Source: Dyadobacter sp. 3J3 (GTDB lineage: Bacteria > Bacteroidota > Bacteroidia > Cytophagales > Spirosomataceae). From it: a stretch of DNA of 64,000 nt. Of this stretch, positions 10,601 through 18,534 are shown piece after piece. The DNA lies in NCBI RefSeq assembly GCF_009801115.1, contig NZ_VTOL01000008.1, forward strand, positions 1 to 64,000, in the 5' to 3' direction. Within the stretch, counting starts at the first letter, position 1. Each line of letters starts with the position of its first letter. The notes under the pieces were generated by a model. That model made no database searches. It saw only the letters and a list, made by a program, of their open reading frames with translations, and was not told the origin of the DNA. Position numbers and translations under genes: made by a program.

Positions 10601-13440
10601 TTCCGGAGATCAAATTTCAGGACTTTCCAGAAGATACAGAGCGCATGGTCAAGATCGCTCACATTGATACTGGTTATTTGCCAAATCATCCCGCATTGCC
10701 AATCAATTTGGACCCGGCCGCAGCCACCTTTTCCGACGGCAGTATACGGGAAGGTGCTACTGATTTCGACTTACCGCTGTCGCTTTTTGAACAGCAGGGA
10801 CATGGAAATGGTACCCTGTCAATTCTGGCCGGTGGGAAAATCCGCGATGAAGATACCTCGGGGGAATTCAGGGGATTTTTTGGTGCAATTCCTTTTGCCA
10901 GAGTCCTAAGTCTCAAAATCAATGACACGGTATCCATTCTTTCAGGCAAAAATTTCGCCGCGGCCGTAGACTATGCCATTGCTCAAAAATGCGATGTGAT
11001 TACGATGTCGATGGCTGGCCTACCCAGTAAGGTTATGGCCGAAGCAGTTAACAAGGCATACGAAAATGGTGTGGTCATTGTATCCGCAGCGGGAAATAAT
11101 TTCGTAAAAGGAATTGCCCGGATCTTGCCTACAACGACGCTCTACCCTGCGCGCTATCCTCAGGTAATTGCTGCCGTAGGTGCGGCAATAAATGAAAAAC
11201 CTTATTTGTACAATGCACACAATGAAGCATTAAGATCATTCGATAGTGAATTTATGCAAATGAATTACGGGCCCGATGATGCTTTAAAAACCACAATGGC
11301 GGCATATACTCCAAATTTGGTCTGGTTTAACAGAATTGATAAAGATTCAAACGGAAAACCAAGGTTTTACATTAAACGCGGCGGTGGAACTTCATCTGCT
11401 ACTCCGCAGATAGCTGCCGCCGCAGCATTGTACATTCACAAGCACCGTGCAGAACTGGAACAGCTGGCTGGCAATAACAAGTGGATGATTGTCGAGCTGG
11501 TTAAGGCGGCATTGTTTCAATCTGCTTCCAGAGATAACCCATTCCAGAAATATTATGGAAACGGCGTTTTGCGTGCCGCTGATGCCTTGGCGATTAACCC
11601 AAATACTCTTATAACCCAAATTTCACGCGCAAAAGATGCAGAAGGTGGAGGTTTTCTTTTCAAGAGACTGATCAGGATTTTTAAAGGGCGAAGTGCCTTT
11701 GGTAGTTTATCCGGCGATATGGAGACTAATCTTCAGACCATGATGAGCACAGAAATCCTGCAACTTCTTCACCGTGACAGCACTTTGCACAAATACCTCG
11801 ATCAGATAAATCCCGAGGATCAGAACCACGGGCTTGATGCAATTCTTAATATGGAGGAATTTGTACGGGATATTCAAAAAAGCGAAATGGCTTCGGACTT
11901 CCTTAAACAAAGATTGCTCCTGCCTGTTGACGTTCGCATGGTTCGGACTTTGAATTCAAGTCGGATTGAGTTTAATAATCACCTCATCAAAACAAAATCC
12001 GGTGTAATTGAAATACGGACAGACGGTATTACTGCATCAATTAAGTCAGTCGCCACGGATCAGAAACTTGAAGATTGGGAGGGTGGTATTTATCACGCAT
12101 TTGAAATTGAGATCAATGATAGCTTTGGGTCAAGAGGAGGCGGTTCTGCACTTGCCATTACGGACGATTTTGATAGTTTGGAAATGGATTCCGCAATTTT
12201 GATAGAGAAAAACGTGGATGGTGTCCCGCTGCTTCAATGGCAGCTTAAAGGAGACAGCACGGATGTGCCCGCCCCTTTAAGAAGTATTTTTGCTGCTGCT
12301 ACGGATACTTTTGAAAAAGATCAGTTCTTTATTAATCTGAGTTCCGGCGACACCGATAATCTGCGCGGAGATGGGCTCAAAATTGTAAAACTTGCAGTCA
12401 AAGTTTTTAGTTGGTTTAAAAATCCAAAAAAGAAAAATAACAATGCTCCACTGCTGGATCTTGTGTCCAAAATGGGGGATTCGAAATACGAATTGCTGGT
12501 TTACGACCTCAATCGTGTTGGAGGAACAGGTAAAGAATGGGAAGATCCAACCAATATTCTAAATTTTTTCCAAACCATAAATAATGATCCAAAACCATTA
12601 CTTGTTCTTCTTCCGGGATTACTAAGCAAACTTGAAAAAGGTTTTGATGAGTTTCTTGCAAATGGTGTTGTAATACAAGGACTTAAAACAAAATTTGGCC
12701 GCTACATTATAGGATTCAATATGCCCACTCTTGTGCAGGGCATAGAAGATAATGCGAAACATGTGAATCAAATGCTTGTCAATTCCGGATTAAAAGATAA
12801 AAAATGCAGTGTAATTGGCAGAAGCAGCGGCGGACTTATTGCCAGATTTCTGTTCGAGGAACTTTTGTTTGATATCAAAACAGGGCAACCTGTCAAATCC
12901 GCTCCACTGATACTTGAGAAGCTTGTAGTCACTGGAACCGCCAATCAGGGCACCTTACTTGCATCCCGTCAAAATTGGGCTAATTATGTCAATATTGCCA
13001 GCAATGTGGCCAATCTCGCAGGCCTCTTTGTTCCAGTTCTTCCACAAATCATGGGAATACTAAAGGCCATTGTTAATACCGGCACTTCCCTGCCGGGAGT
13101 GAGTGACCTGGACGAACAAAGCAAAGTAATCCTGAAACTTAACCAAATAAACATTAGCCGGACAAATTACCTGGTCATCACATCGAATTATGAACCCAAT
13201 GGTTTTTTGAAAAAGCTTTTCAACGAAAACATTATTGATAGGCTCATTTTCAAAGAGGAAGACAATGACACGCTCGCTCCTGTGCTTGGTGCAATATTCA
13301 AGAATCAAGATCCGAATTATACGATCACACTTTTGCCGGATCAGTTTCATATTTCTTCAGAAGCAGACCAGGTAAACCATTTCAGTTACCTGCAACCTCA
13401 CAATACCATCATTATCAATAAAATTTTAAACTGGCTATAA
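7675..13440 (+). CDS. Giant multidomain protein: subtilase - caspase-like - subtilase - alpha/beta hydrolase
   Basis: 1,921 residues with no signal peptide, so probably cytoplasmic. Residues 1-200 resemble a subtilase propeptide. Subtilase 1 (about 215-515) has a complete triad: D231 (IIDDG), H270 (RHGTACAS), S459 (GTSASCPG). A C14 caspase/metacaspase-like domain (about 545-800) has H625 in YAGHG and C676 in SDSCHS. A linker with a second propeptide-like piece (EYVEPDI) leads to subtilase 2 (about 990-1290), also complete: D998 (HIDTG), H1043 (GHGNGT), S1240 (GGTSSATP). The C-terminal part (about 1640-1921) is an alpha/beta-hydrolase or lipase-like domain with LLVLLPG and a GRSSG nucleophile elbow (S1717). 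All predicted catalytic residues are retained. It is followed within 33 bases by a GH46-like gene and then a membrane patatin gene. A proteolytic cascade ending in lipid attack is my inference; no partner or trigger is known. Confidence 0.88.
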   Translation: MEIRSCYFNGESGVRCDLSETDDLIIVRTREGSAYSILKTISALDPYWNYITLFEAFPESNVYLYKCFFAPDTRKFRDEVKRIIRIAGHPLLCYVGTVLKFTGTEIYQIYTGNIFIKFYDGVGNSQIAGILARNDLKIKSILHFGLNTYFTEPDSDIGRNVFELTQQLLAMTEVEYCHPELIVKSRKVVLNTNSIPEPISCTNSNWTLKKTGVFDAWKFSKGKGIKICIIDDGLEFDHPAFSGKYKITGARDMMDNGGTRLPIHQFSERHGTACASIACSSDPKAYGVAPEASLMPIRIGGLGSVLQSEAFYWAVQQGADVISCSWGPPDGNIFTETDNDFSFPVPDHTNLAFRYASTKGRNGKGIPIVFAAGNGREPVKNDGYASHESVIAVGASNEADEATVYSDYGIPMFCCFPSGDYKILDQNNVIKLDGVRVADRLGVAGYTRDQYYDFFDGTSASCPGVAGVIALMLAANPNLAQGEVKTIIKNACKKIGNKTSYINSYSQQFGYGLLMADQAVKLATNYKTLNASLPMPTNSTSSPRLSLHIGIDKVDPTYYKNSSVPELFGCVNDMTNMRELADSLNFKSDVLANSDATRNNIMKQIEKLGNLLDPGGLLLITYAGHGAPIPDSDGDEKDQQDESWVTYDGFLIDDEINNCLAKVPDGNRVLIISDSCHSRTVSRVVSPFGRVRTISKERVRQILKSNNQTVADLRAAIGPKLEQVAFVKLLSACMDDQFAKETNGAGVFTNRLLEVFYELTSQNKTTNYRDFIEAINVRMNDQDQIAGISNTGKESADFDGQHPFSDSSFNSSSTSPTVSIKKDSSAIQQAKKEILIVKSKKNTIKIPARTTGRSNAFSNNELRITGGKNDNSKPFGAPSEISAGTVDASEIPGSKPWDKAYQVVLSNPGTDIEYVEPDIASNIYLEDFMPKADQARALSDSEFISTYPNPGPGPKGFTWHLDDSHSQLKSANELVFPEIKFQDFPEDTERMVKIAHIDTGYLPNHPALPINLDPAAATFSDGSIREGATDFDLPLSLFEQQGHGNGTLSILAGGKIRDEDTSGEFRGFFGAIPFARVLSLKINDTVSILSGKNFAAAVDYAIAQKCDVITMSMAGLPSKVMAEAVNKAYENGVVIVSAAGNNFVKGIARILPTTTLYPARYPQVIAAVGAAINEKPYLYNAHNEALRSFDSEFMQMNYGPDDALKTTMAAYTPNLVWFNRIDKDSNGKPRFYIKRGGGTSSATPQIAAAAALYIHKHRAELEQLAGNNKWMIVELVKAALFQSASRDNPFQKYYGNGVLRAADALAINPNTLITQISRAKDAEGGGFLFKRLIRIFKGRSAFGSLSGDMETNLQTMMSTEILQLLHRDSTLHKYLDQINPEDQNHGLDAILNMEEFVRDIQKSEMASDFLKQRLLLPVDVRMVRTLNSSRIEFNNHLIKTKSGVIEIRTDGITASIKSVATDQKLEDWEGGIYHAFEIEINDSFGSRGGGSALAITDDFDSLEMDSAILIEKNVDGVPLLQWQLKGDSTDVPAPLRSIFAAATDTFEKDQFFINLSSGDTDNLRGDGLKIVKLAVKVFSWFKNPKKKNNNAPLLDLVSKMGDSKYELLVYDLNRVGGTGKEWEDPTNILNFFQTINNDPKPLLVLLPGLLSKLEKGFDEFLANGVVIQGLKTKFGRYIIGFNMPTLVQGIEDNAKHVNQMLVNSGLKDKKCSVIGRSSGGLIARFLFEELLFDIKTGQPVKSAPLILEKLVVTGTANQGTLLASRQNWANYVNIASNVANLAGLFVPVLPQIMGILKAIVNTGTSLPGVSDLDEQSKVILKLNQINISRTNYLVITSNYEPNGFLKKLFNENIIDRLIFKEEDNDTLAPVLGAIFKNQDPNYTITLLPDQFHISSEADQVNHFSYLQPHNTIIINKILNWL

Positions 13441-13472
13441 AAACATATTTCTGACTTCTAACTTCATTCAAA

Positions 13473-14141
13473 ATGGCTGATAAAAAAAAGAAAATACAGC
13501 AAATAATCAATGCATTTGAGACCGGAACCGCTGCCGGAAAATATGATGCGCTCGTTATTTTCTCCGATGGTAAAAACAATACGAGGCAAATTACTTTTGG
13601 GAGAAGTCAAACAACCGAACAGGGAAACCTAAAGACACTTATTGATATGTACATTGTCCGCAAAGGAAAATTCGCCAAAGACTTTGCTCCTTTTACGCAT
13701 CAAATTGGAACGGTTCCGCTTGTTGATAACACTCAATTTAAAACACTGCTAAGAAAATCGGCACGCGAAGATATTATCATGCGTGAGGCCCAGGACGAAT
13801 TCTTCGATATACTTTACTACACTCCCGCCCTAGCTTTCTACACAGGTTTAAAGCTGACGCAGCAGCTCAGTTTGTTGGTTGTTTTCGATAGTTTTATTCA
13901 TTCCGGCAGTGTACTGCCATTCCTTCGTGAACGTTTTACTGCCTTGCCTCCGTCCCGAGGAGGAGATGAGAAAACGTGGATCAGTGACTACGTCAAAGCA
14001 CGACATGCGTGGCTTGCAACGAATAAAAAAGTTATCCTCCAAAAAACAGTTTACCGAACTCAATGTTTTCTGGATCAGATTAAAAATAACAACTGGCTTT
14101 TGGATAAGCCTGTGAATGCAAATGGGATTATGATTCTCTGA
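13473..14141 (+). CDS. GH46 chitosanase/lysozyme-fold-like protein
   Basis: 222 residues, 32 bases after the giant protease gene and surely cotranscribed with it. The pattern SDGKNNTRQITFGRSQTTE near residues 30-50, followed by VVFDSFIHSGSV, GGDEKTW and a YRTQCF segment, resembles GH46-type chitosanase/peptidoglycan-active proteins. The catalytic Glu/Asp pair cannot be assigned with confidence by eye, and the position expected for the acid Glu appears to hold an aliphatic residue. There is no signal peptide, which is odd for a cell-wall enzyme. It may act inside the cell, be released by lysis, or have a non-enzymatic role. The family assignment is tentative; the operon linkage is clear. Confidence 0.55.
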   Translation: MADKKKKIQQIINAFETGTAAGKYDALVIFSDGKNNTRQITFGRSQTTEQGNLKTLIDMYIVRKGKFAKDFAPFTHQIGTVPLVDNTQFKTLLRKSAREDIIMREAQDEFFDILYYTPALAFYTGLKLTQQLSLLVVFDSFIHSGSVLPFLRERFTALPPSRGGDEKTWISDYVKARHAWLATNKKVILQKTVYRTQCFLDQIKNNNWLLDKPVNANGIMIL

Positions 14142-14299
14142 TTACGATTCAGTATAGATTTGGTGATTTAAAAAGTGTTAATCATTCCAAAAGTTATAGA
14201 GACGAGAGAATTATATTTTAAAGATAAGGCCTGTTTCTTATATAGCCTGCCCACTCTAAATTAAAAAAGACATTATAACACTCAACTCTTAACCTTACT

Positions 14300-17200
14300 A
14301 TGCAAAGAAATTCTATTACAGACACTCCAAAAGAGTCTTCTTTACAACTCTTTAATATCCTTCAGGAGGAGTACCAATATATTCATGGACCAGAATCAGC
14401 GGAGATCCAATCTTCTCAGTCTATTCCTCCAACTCCAGATTATGAAATAGAAGAAGAATTAGTTTTACGTTTAAACCTGGAAATAGGAAAACCAGGAAGG
14501 GCTGATGAAAAATTATCTGAGGATTATCAAAATCCTTACATAAAACTTGCCAAATGGATCAAGGCGGAAGATGAACAAAACAATGACGCAAAAATTACCG
14601 TAGAAACAATTGGGCGTGTTCTTATAATAAAAACAGAAGATAAAAATTTAATTGAGAATGAACCTTGGCTTAAAGATCTACTATCACTGCAGCCTTACAC
14701 GCGCGGCCTGCTTTCTCAATATCAAGATGGTAGAAATACCAATAGAGCACTTACAATAGAAGATGTATTAGAGTTGAACAAGCTTTTGATCCATGATGCA
14801 TTTTCAGAATATATCAAGTCCGAGGAAACTCTAAAATTAGAAAATATTTTTGACAAAATGCGTAATATCGCTCAATCTGCAATATGCTTTTCGGGAGGAG
14901 GAATACGCAGCGCCACATTTGGGTTGGGTATCGTTCAAGGGCTAGCTGATTTGGATGTTCTTGAAAAATTTAAATACATGTCTACCGTTTCCGGGGGTGG
15001 CTATCTTGGCTCCTGGCTGAGTGCATGGAGTCATCATGAGGGTTTTGAAACAGTAATAAAAAAGTTAAAATCTGAGTCTAGCACACCCTTTACTGTTGAG
15101 GCTGATCCAATCCTATATCTTAGAAAATACAGCAATTATCTGTCACCAAAACTGGGACTTTTTTCAGCAGATAGCTGGACACTTTATGCAACTTATCTTA
15201 GAAATCTTTTAATGATATGGCTGGTTATCATCCCCTTTATGGCTGCACTCGCTGGTATTCCCTGGCTTGCGGCAAATCTAGGTGGGGCTAAATTTGCTTT
15301 TTACGGTCCCTACGCCTTTTGGCTTATCTCCATCTTCTCGCTTGCAGCTGGAATTCTTCTGATCATGGCCACTAAGTTCCTACATGAATTTGTGCCTGAA
15401 TCAGAGGCTGCAAAATTCAAGGGAGCTCCAACAAAAGATGTTTCGGTGGCGGAACGCGACACGAAAAATTTCATAAAGAAGTGCTTTATCCCCTTGCTTT
15501 CAGCAAATTTCTTGCTGTTGATAGCCTGGATTTGGTTTGAGCAGCTTACAACTTTCCCTTTTCAGTTTATCGAAGATATACACACCTCTCTCGGTTTAGA
15601 CAAGAAAGACACTGACCTAAACATAGCATGTTTCGGAGGCATTTTTGTTTTACTTTGCACAGGATCCATTCACCTTATAGGATGGGTATTAGCAAGGCCT
15701 ACACCAAAAAACTGGCTTCTTTTGTTGGGCCAGATATTGGTTGTTTGGGCTGCGGGGGCTTTTTCCGGTTTTTTGTTACTTCTGCTATTAGGCAAAACCC
15801 GCTTATATATTCCTGGTGATTTGCATTTACCAGCGGTTATCTGCCTTGGTTTTCCTACTGCTTTATTAGCAATTCTTTTGTCGGGTTATATTTTTGAAGG
15901 GATTATTAGCCGATGGAATGAAGATTCCCGGCGGGAATGGACTGCCCGATACAGCGGGTTTCTGTTATTAACAGCATTGTCGTGGTTGGTTTTAACGGCT
16001 ATTATTCTTTTTGGGCCCAGATTAATTGACAATATCAAATTACAAATAGCAAGTTTGGGATTCGGATCAGGTATACTTACCGGTGTTCTTGGTGGGAGCA
16101 ATAAAACAGCAGGCGGAGGTGAGGCAGCGGGTTCAAGACAAGGAAAAGGTGCTGCACCGGGAGCAGTGAGTCTCATGTCAAATTTAAGTCTGCCCATCGT
16201 AGCCTTAATTACCCTTGTAGTTTTGATGACACTTTTGTCGTCTTTAAATCTTGAATTAATCCGGATATTTGGTAAAAGTAACGCACCCTTTCCGATTGTT
16301 GATGTTTATATTCCATTTTTAATATTGCTGACATTTACACTTTTCGGCATTGGTACTGCATTTACAATTGATACTAACCGGTTTTCACTTCACGCGATGT
16401 ACCGTGCACGATTGATACGTGCATATCTTGGAGCATCACGGCCGCAAACAGAACGTGCACCTGATCCTTTTACCGGATTTGACGAAAATGATAATATGCC
16501 GATGGCAAAGCTGGATAAGCAACAAATTACGTCTACAAGAGCTAAATCAAAACAAAAACCTCCTTTTCATGTCATTAATCTTGCGCTTAATCTGGTAAAC
16601 AGCCAAAATCTGGCTTGGCAAGAACGAAAAGCAGCAGCCTTTTCAGTATCCACATTACACGCTGGCGCTATGAAGCTTGGATATCGACGCACGAGACCTG
16701 ATGCTTTAAACCATGGTATGGATATAGGAAGCAATGTTGGTGAACAAAAAATTTATGGAGGCAAAAATGGCATCAGCCTGGGAACTGCCATGACAATTTC
16801 GGGAGCTGCCGCTAGTCCCAATATGGGCTATCATTCGTCACCTCTTATTGCATTTTTAATGACGCTTTTCAATGTCCGGCTGGGTTGGTGGCTGGGTAAT
16901 CCCGGGCCTGCGGGGGATGAAACTTTTGATCGTCCAACGCCATTATTCGCAGTAAAACCTATCTTCGACGAATTAATTGCAAATACTGATGAACTCAATA
17001 AATATGTTTATTTGTCTGACGGAGGGCATTTTGAAAATCTTGGAATTTATGAGATGGTGCTTCGTCGCAACCGTTTTATTCTGGTAAGCGATGCCGGTTG
17101 CGATGAAAAATGTACGCTGGAAGACCTTGGTAATGCAATTCGTAAAATCCGTATTGACCTGGGTATCTCTATTGATTTCGATGAAGGATTCAACATCAGG

Positions 17201-17605
17201 GCAAGATCCAACGATCCGAATCCGGAGGGGCAATCCTGGGCATTAGGACGGATAAGATATTCAGAGGTAGACAAGCAAAGAGCGGGAAATTCCTGTTCGA
17301 ACGATGTTGATGGGCTGCTTTTATATATTAAACCTGCTTTTTATGGTAAAGAGCCAAGAGATGTATTTAATTATGCCTCAATTAATGCCGCTTTTCCGCA
17401 TGAATCAACAGCGGATCAATTTTTTTCCGAGAGTCAGTTTGAAAGTTATCGCGCTTTGGGAAAACATGCAATAGAAAACCTTAACGGATCTATAAAAAAA
17501 GAAGCCGGTGTTGATCTGATGGAGCTTTTTAAACCCGATGGTCCAAAAAAACATTGGGAATTTATGGCTAGTAAAAAGAACACTGCAACAGATAGTAATA
17601 TTTAA
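14300..17605 (+). CDS. Membrane-integrated patatin-like phospholipase
   Basis: 1,101 residues. Patatin motifs are split around a large membrane module. The oxyanion loop SGGGIRSA starts at residue 198. The nucleophile elbow TVSGGGYLG has Ser231 (the first Gly of GxSxG is replaced, as in related long patatins). The catalytic Asp is D907 in LSDGGHFENLG. Between them lie about nine hydrophobic segments (roughly residues 302-325, 332-360, 393-413, 441-465, 470-498, 511-535, 553-572, 630-650, 671-690), so the lipase would be anchored in the inner membrane facing the cytoplasm. It lies 158 bases after the GH46-like gene on the same strand. Patatins cleave acyl chains from phospholipids and serve as membrane-damaging effectors in several bacterial immune systems. 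A link to the upstream protease/caspase gene is inferred from adjacency. A terminator follows. Confidence 0.9.
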   Translation: MQRNSITDTPKESSLQLFNILQEEYQYIHGPESAEIQSSQSIPPTPDYEIEEELVLRLNLEIGKPGRADEKLSEDYQNPYIKLAKWIKAEDEQNNDAKITVETIGRVLIIKTEDKNLIENEPWLKDLLSLQPYTRGLLSQYQDGRNTNRALTIEDVLELNKLLIHDAFSEYIKSEETLKLENIFDKMRNIAQSAICFSGGGIRSATFGLGIVQGLADLDVLEKFKYMSTVSGGGYLGSWLSAWSHHEGFETVIKKLKSESSTPFTVEADPILYLRKYSNYLSPKLGLFSADSWTLYATYLRNLLMIWLVIIPFMAALAGIPWLAANLGGAKFAFYGPYAFWLISIFSLAAGILLIMATKFLHEFVPESEAAKFKGAPTKDVSVAERDTKNFIKKCFIPLLSANFLLLIAWIWFEQLTTFPFQFIEDIHTSLGLDKKDTDLNIACFGGIFVLLCTGSIHLIGWVLARPTPKNWLLLLGQILVVWAAGAFSGFLLLLLLGKTRLYIPGDLHLPAVICLGFPTALLAILLSGYIFEGIISRWNEDSRREWTARYSGFLLLTALSWLVLTAIILFGPRLIDNIKLQIASLGFGSGILTGVLGGSNKTAGGGEAAGSRQGKGAAPGAVSLMSNLSLPIVALITLVVLMTLLSSLNLELIRIFGKSNAPFPIVDVYIPFLILLTFTLFGIGTAFTIDTNRFSLHAMYRARLIRAYLGASRPQTERAPDPFTGFDENDNMPMAKLDKQQITSTRAKSKQKPPFHVINLALNLVNSQNLAWQERKAAAFSVSTLHAGAMKLGYRRTRPDALNHGMDIGSNVGEQKIYGGKNGISLGTAMTISGAAASPNMGYHSSPLIAFLMTLFNVRLGWWLGNPGPAGDETFDRPTPLFAVKPIFDELIANTDELNKYVYLSDGGHFENLGIYEMVLRRNRFILVSDAGCDEKCTLEDLGNAIRKIRIDLGISIDFDEGFNIRARSNDPNPEGQSWALGRIRYSEVDKQRAGNSCSNDVDGLLLYIKPAFYGKEPRDVFNYASINAAFPHESTADQFFSESQFESYRALGKHAIENLNGSIKKEAGVDLMELFKPDGPKKHWEFMASKKNTATDSNI

Positions 17606-17650
17606 AATGATGGCTTTTGGTAAGCATTAAAAGAGACAATGACGGCTTAC

Positions 17651-17701
17651 AAAACTCTTGGGTTTAAACAAAAATCTAATTTAGTTTAAACTCAGAGTTT
17701 T
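17651..17701. terminator. Bidirectional terminator between convergent genes
   Basis: Arms GTTTAAAC (17662-17669 and 17684-17691) lie inside a second paired segment AAAACTCT (17651-17658) with AGAGTTTT (17694-17701), giving a long hairpin with A-rich and T-rich flanks. It lies between the converging patatin and PAS-LuxR genes and would serve both. Confidence 0.65.
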
Positions 17702-17748
17702 TAGTTGAAAGCTTTTACAAAAATACAAAGCTGAACTTCATAGAAATT

Positions 17749-18534
17749 CTAAATCAATCCATTGCAACTTGCATACTGAACTAAACCGCTGGTATTCTTG
17801 GTATTGGTTTTTTCAATCATCTTTTGTCGGTGTGTATTTACTGTATGAAAGCTTATAAAAAGCTTGTTTGCAATATCTTTGCTACTTTGCCCCTCAGACA
17901 GCAACTTTACAATTTCCAGTTCACGTTTACTCAATATCGTTTTGTTTTTGACAAACTCATCGCAGTTGAATAGATAATGTTGGTTGTCAATGTCAGAAGT
18001 TAAAGAGGCTAATTGATCGTCAGAGTTTTTCCATTGTGTAATATCGTTACATATCCCTAACAAATGTGTAATATTGCCGGAGTCATCTTGCTGTAAAACA
18101 GCATTTTGTTCTAGGATACGAATAACTTCACCATCTGGTTTCAAAATTCTATAATCGTAGCTAAATCGATAATTAGACTTTTTTGTGGCAGGTATAGAAT
18201 TCAATATATTCCAAATCCTGTACATAAGACGCCACGTATTAAGCTGATCCTCCGGATGTCTTATCTTATTCTGAAAATTCTGACCCATTGATGTGTAGTT
18301 GTCAGATGAATATCCAAAATGATCAAGCGTATTTTTACTGACAAATGTGTATTGCTGCGTACGGATATCTATAATCCATGTTACGCACGGTGACTGATTA
18401 AGTACATTTAGAAAGGCAGGATCAGTAAATGTAGCGTGCAGTTTAGACTGCACACCGGACGGTTCTGCTAACCCCATCCACATTTGCAAAACCTTGAGAT
18501 ATTCAGCATCAGATTGTAGCTTAGCGGCATTCAT
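17749..18534 (-). CDS. PAS-domain LuxR-type transcriptional regulator
   Basis: 261 residues. A PAS fold covers roughly residues 55-170 (CVTWIIDIRTQQYTFVSKN, then a PAC segment ending GICNDITQWK). A LuxR/FixJ-type HTH is at the C terminus: LSKRELEIVKLLSEGQSSKDIA followed by FISFHTVNTHRQKM. This architecture is common in Bacteroidota as a one-component sensor: the PAS domain may bind a small molecule or sense redox state and the HTH acts on DNA. No receiver domain is present. It converges with the patatin gene and has about 2 kb of decayed DNA upstream, so its targets are not evident. The ATG at 18534 has no clear ribosome binding site. Confidence 0.9.
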   Translation of the reverse strand: MNAAKLQSDAEYLKVLQMWMGLAEPSGVQSKLHATFTDPAFLNVLNQSPCVTWIIDIRTQQYTFVSKNTLDHFGYSSDNYTSMGQNFQNKIRHPEDQLNTWRLMYRIWNILNSIPATKKSNYRFSYDYRILKPDGEVIRILEQNAVLQQDDSGNITHLLGICNDITQWKNSDDQLASLTSDIDNQHYLFNCDEFVKNKTILSKRELEIVKLLSEGQSSKDIANKLFISFHTVNTHRQKMIEKTNTKNTSGLVQYASCNGLI

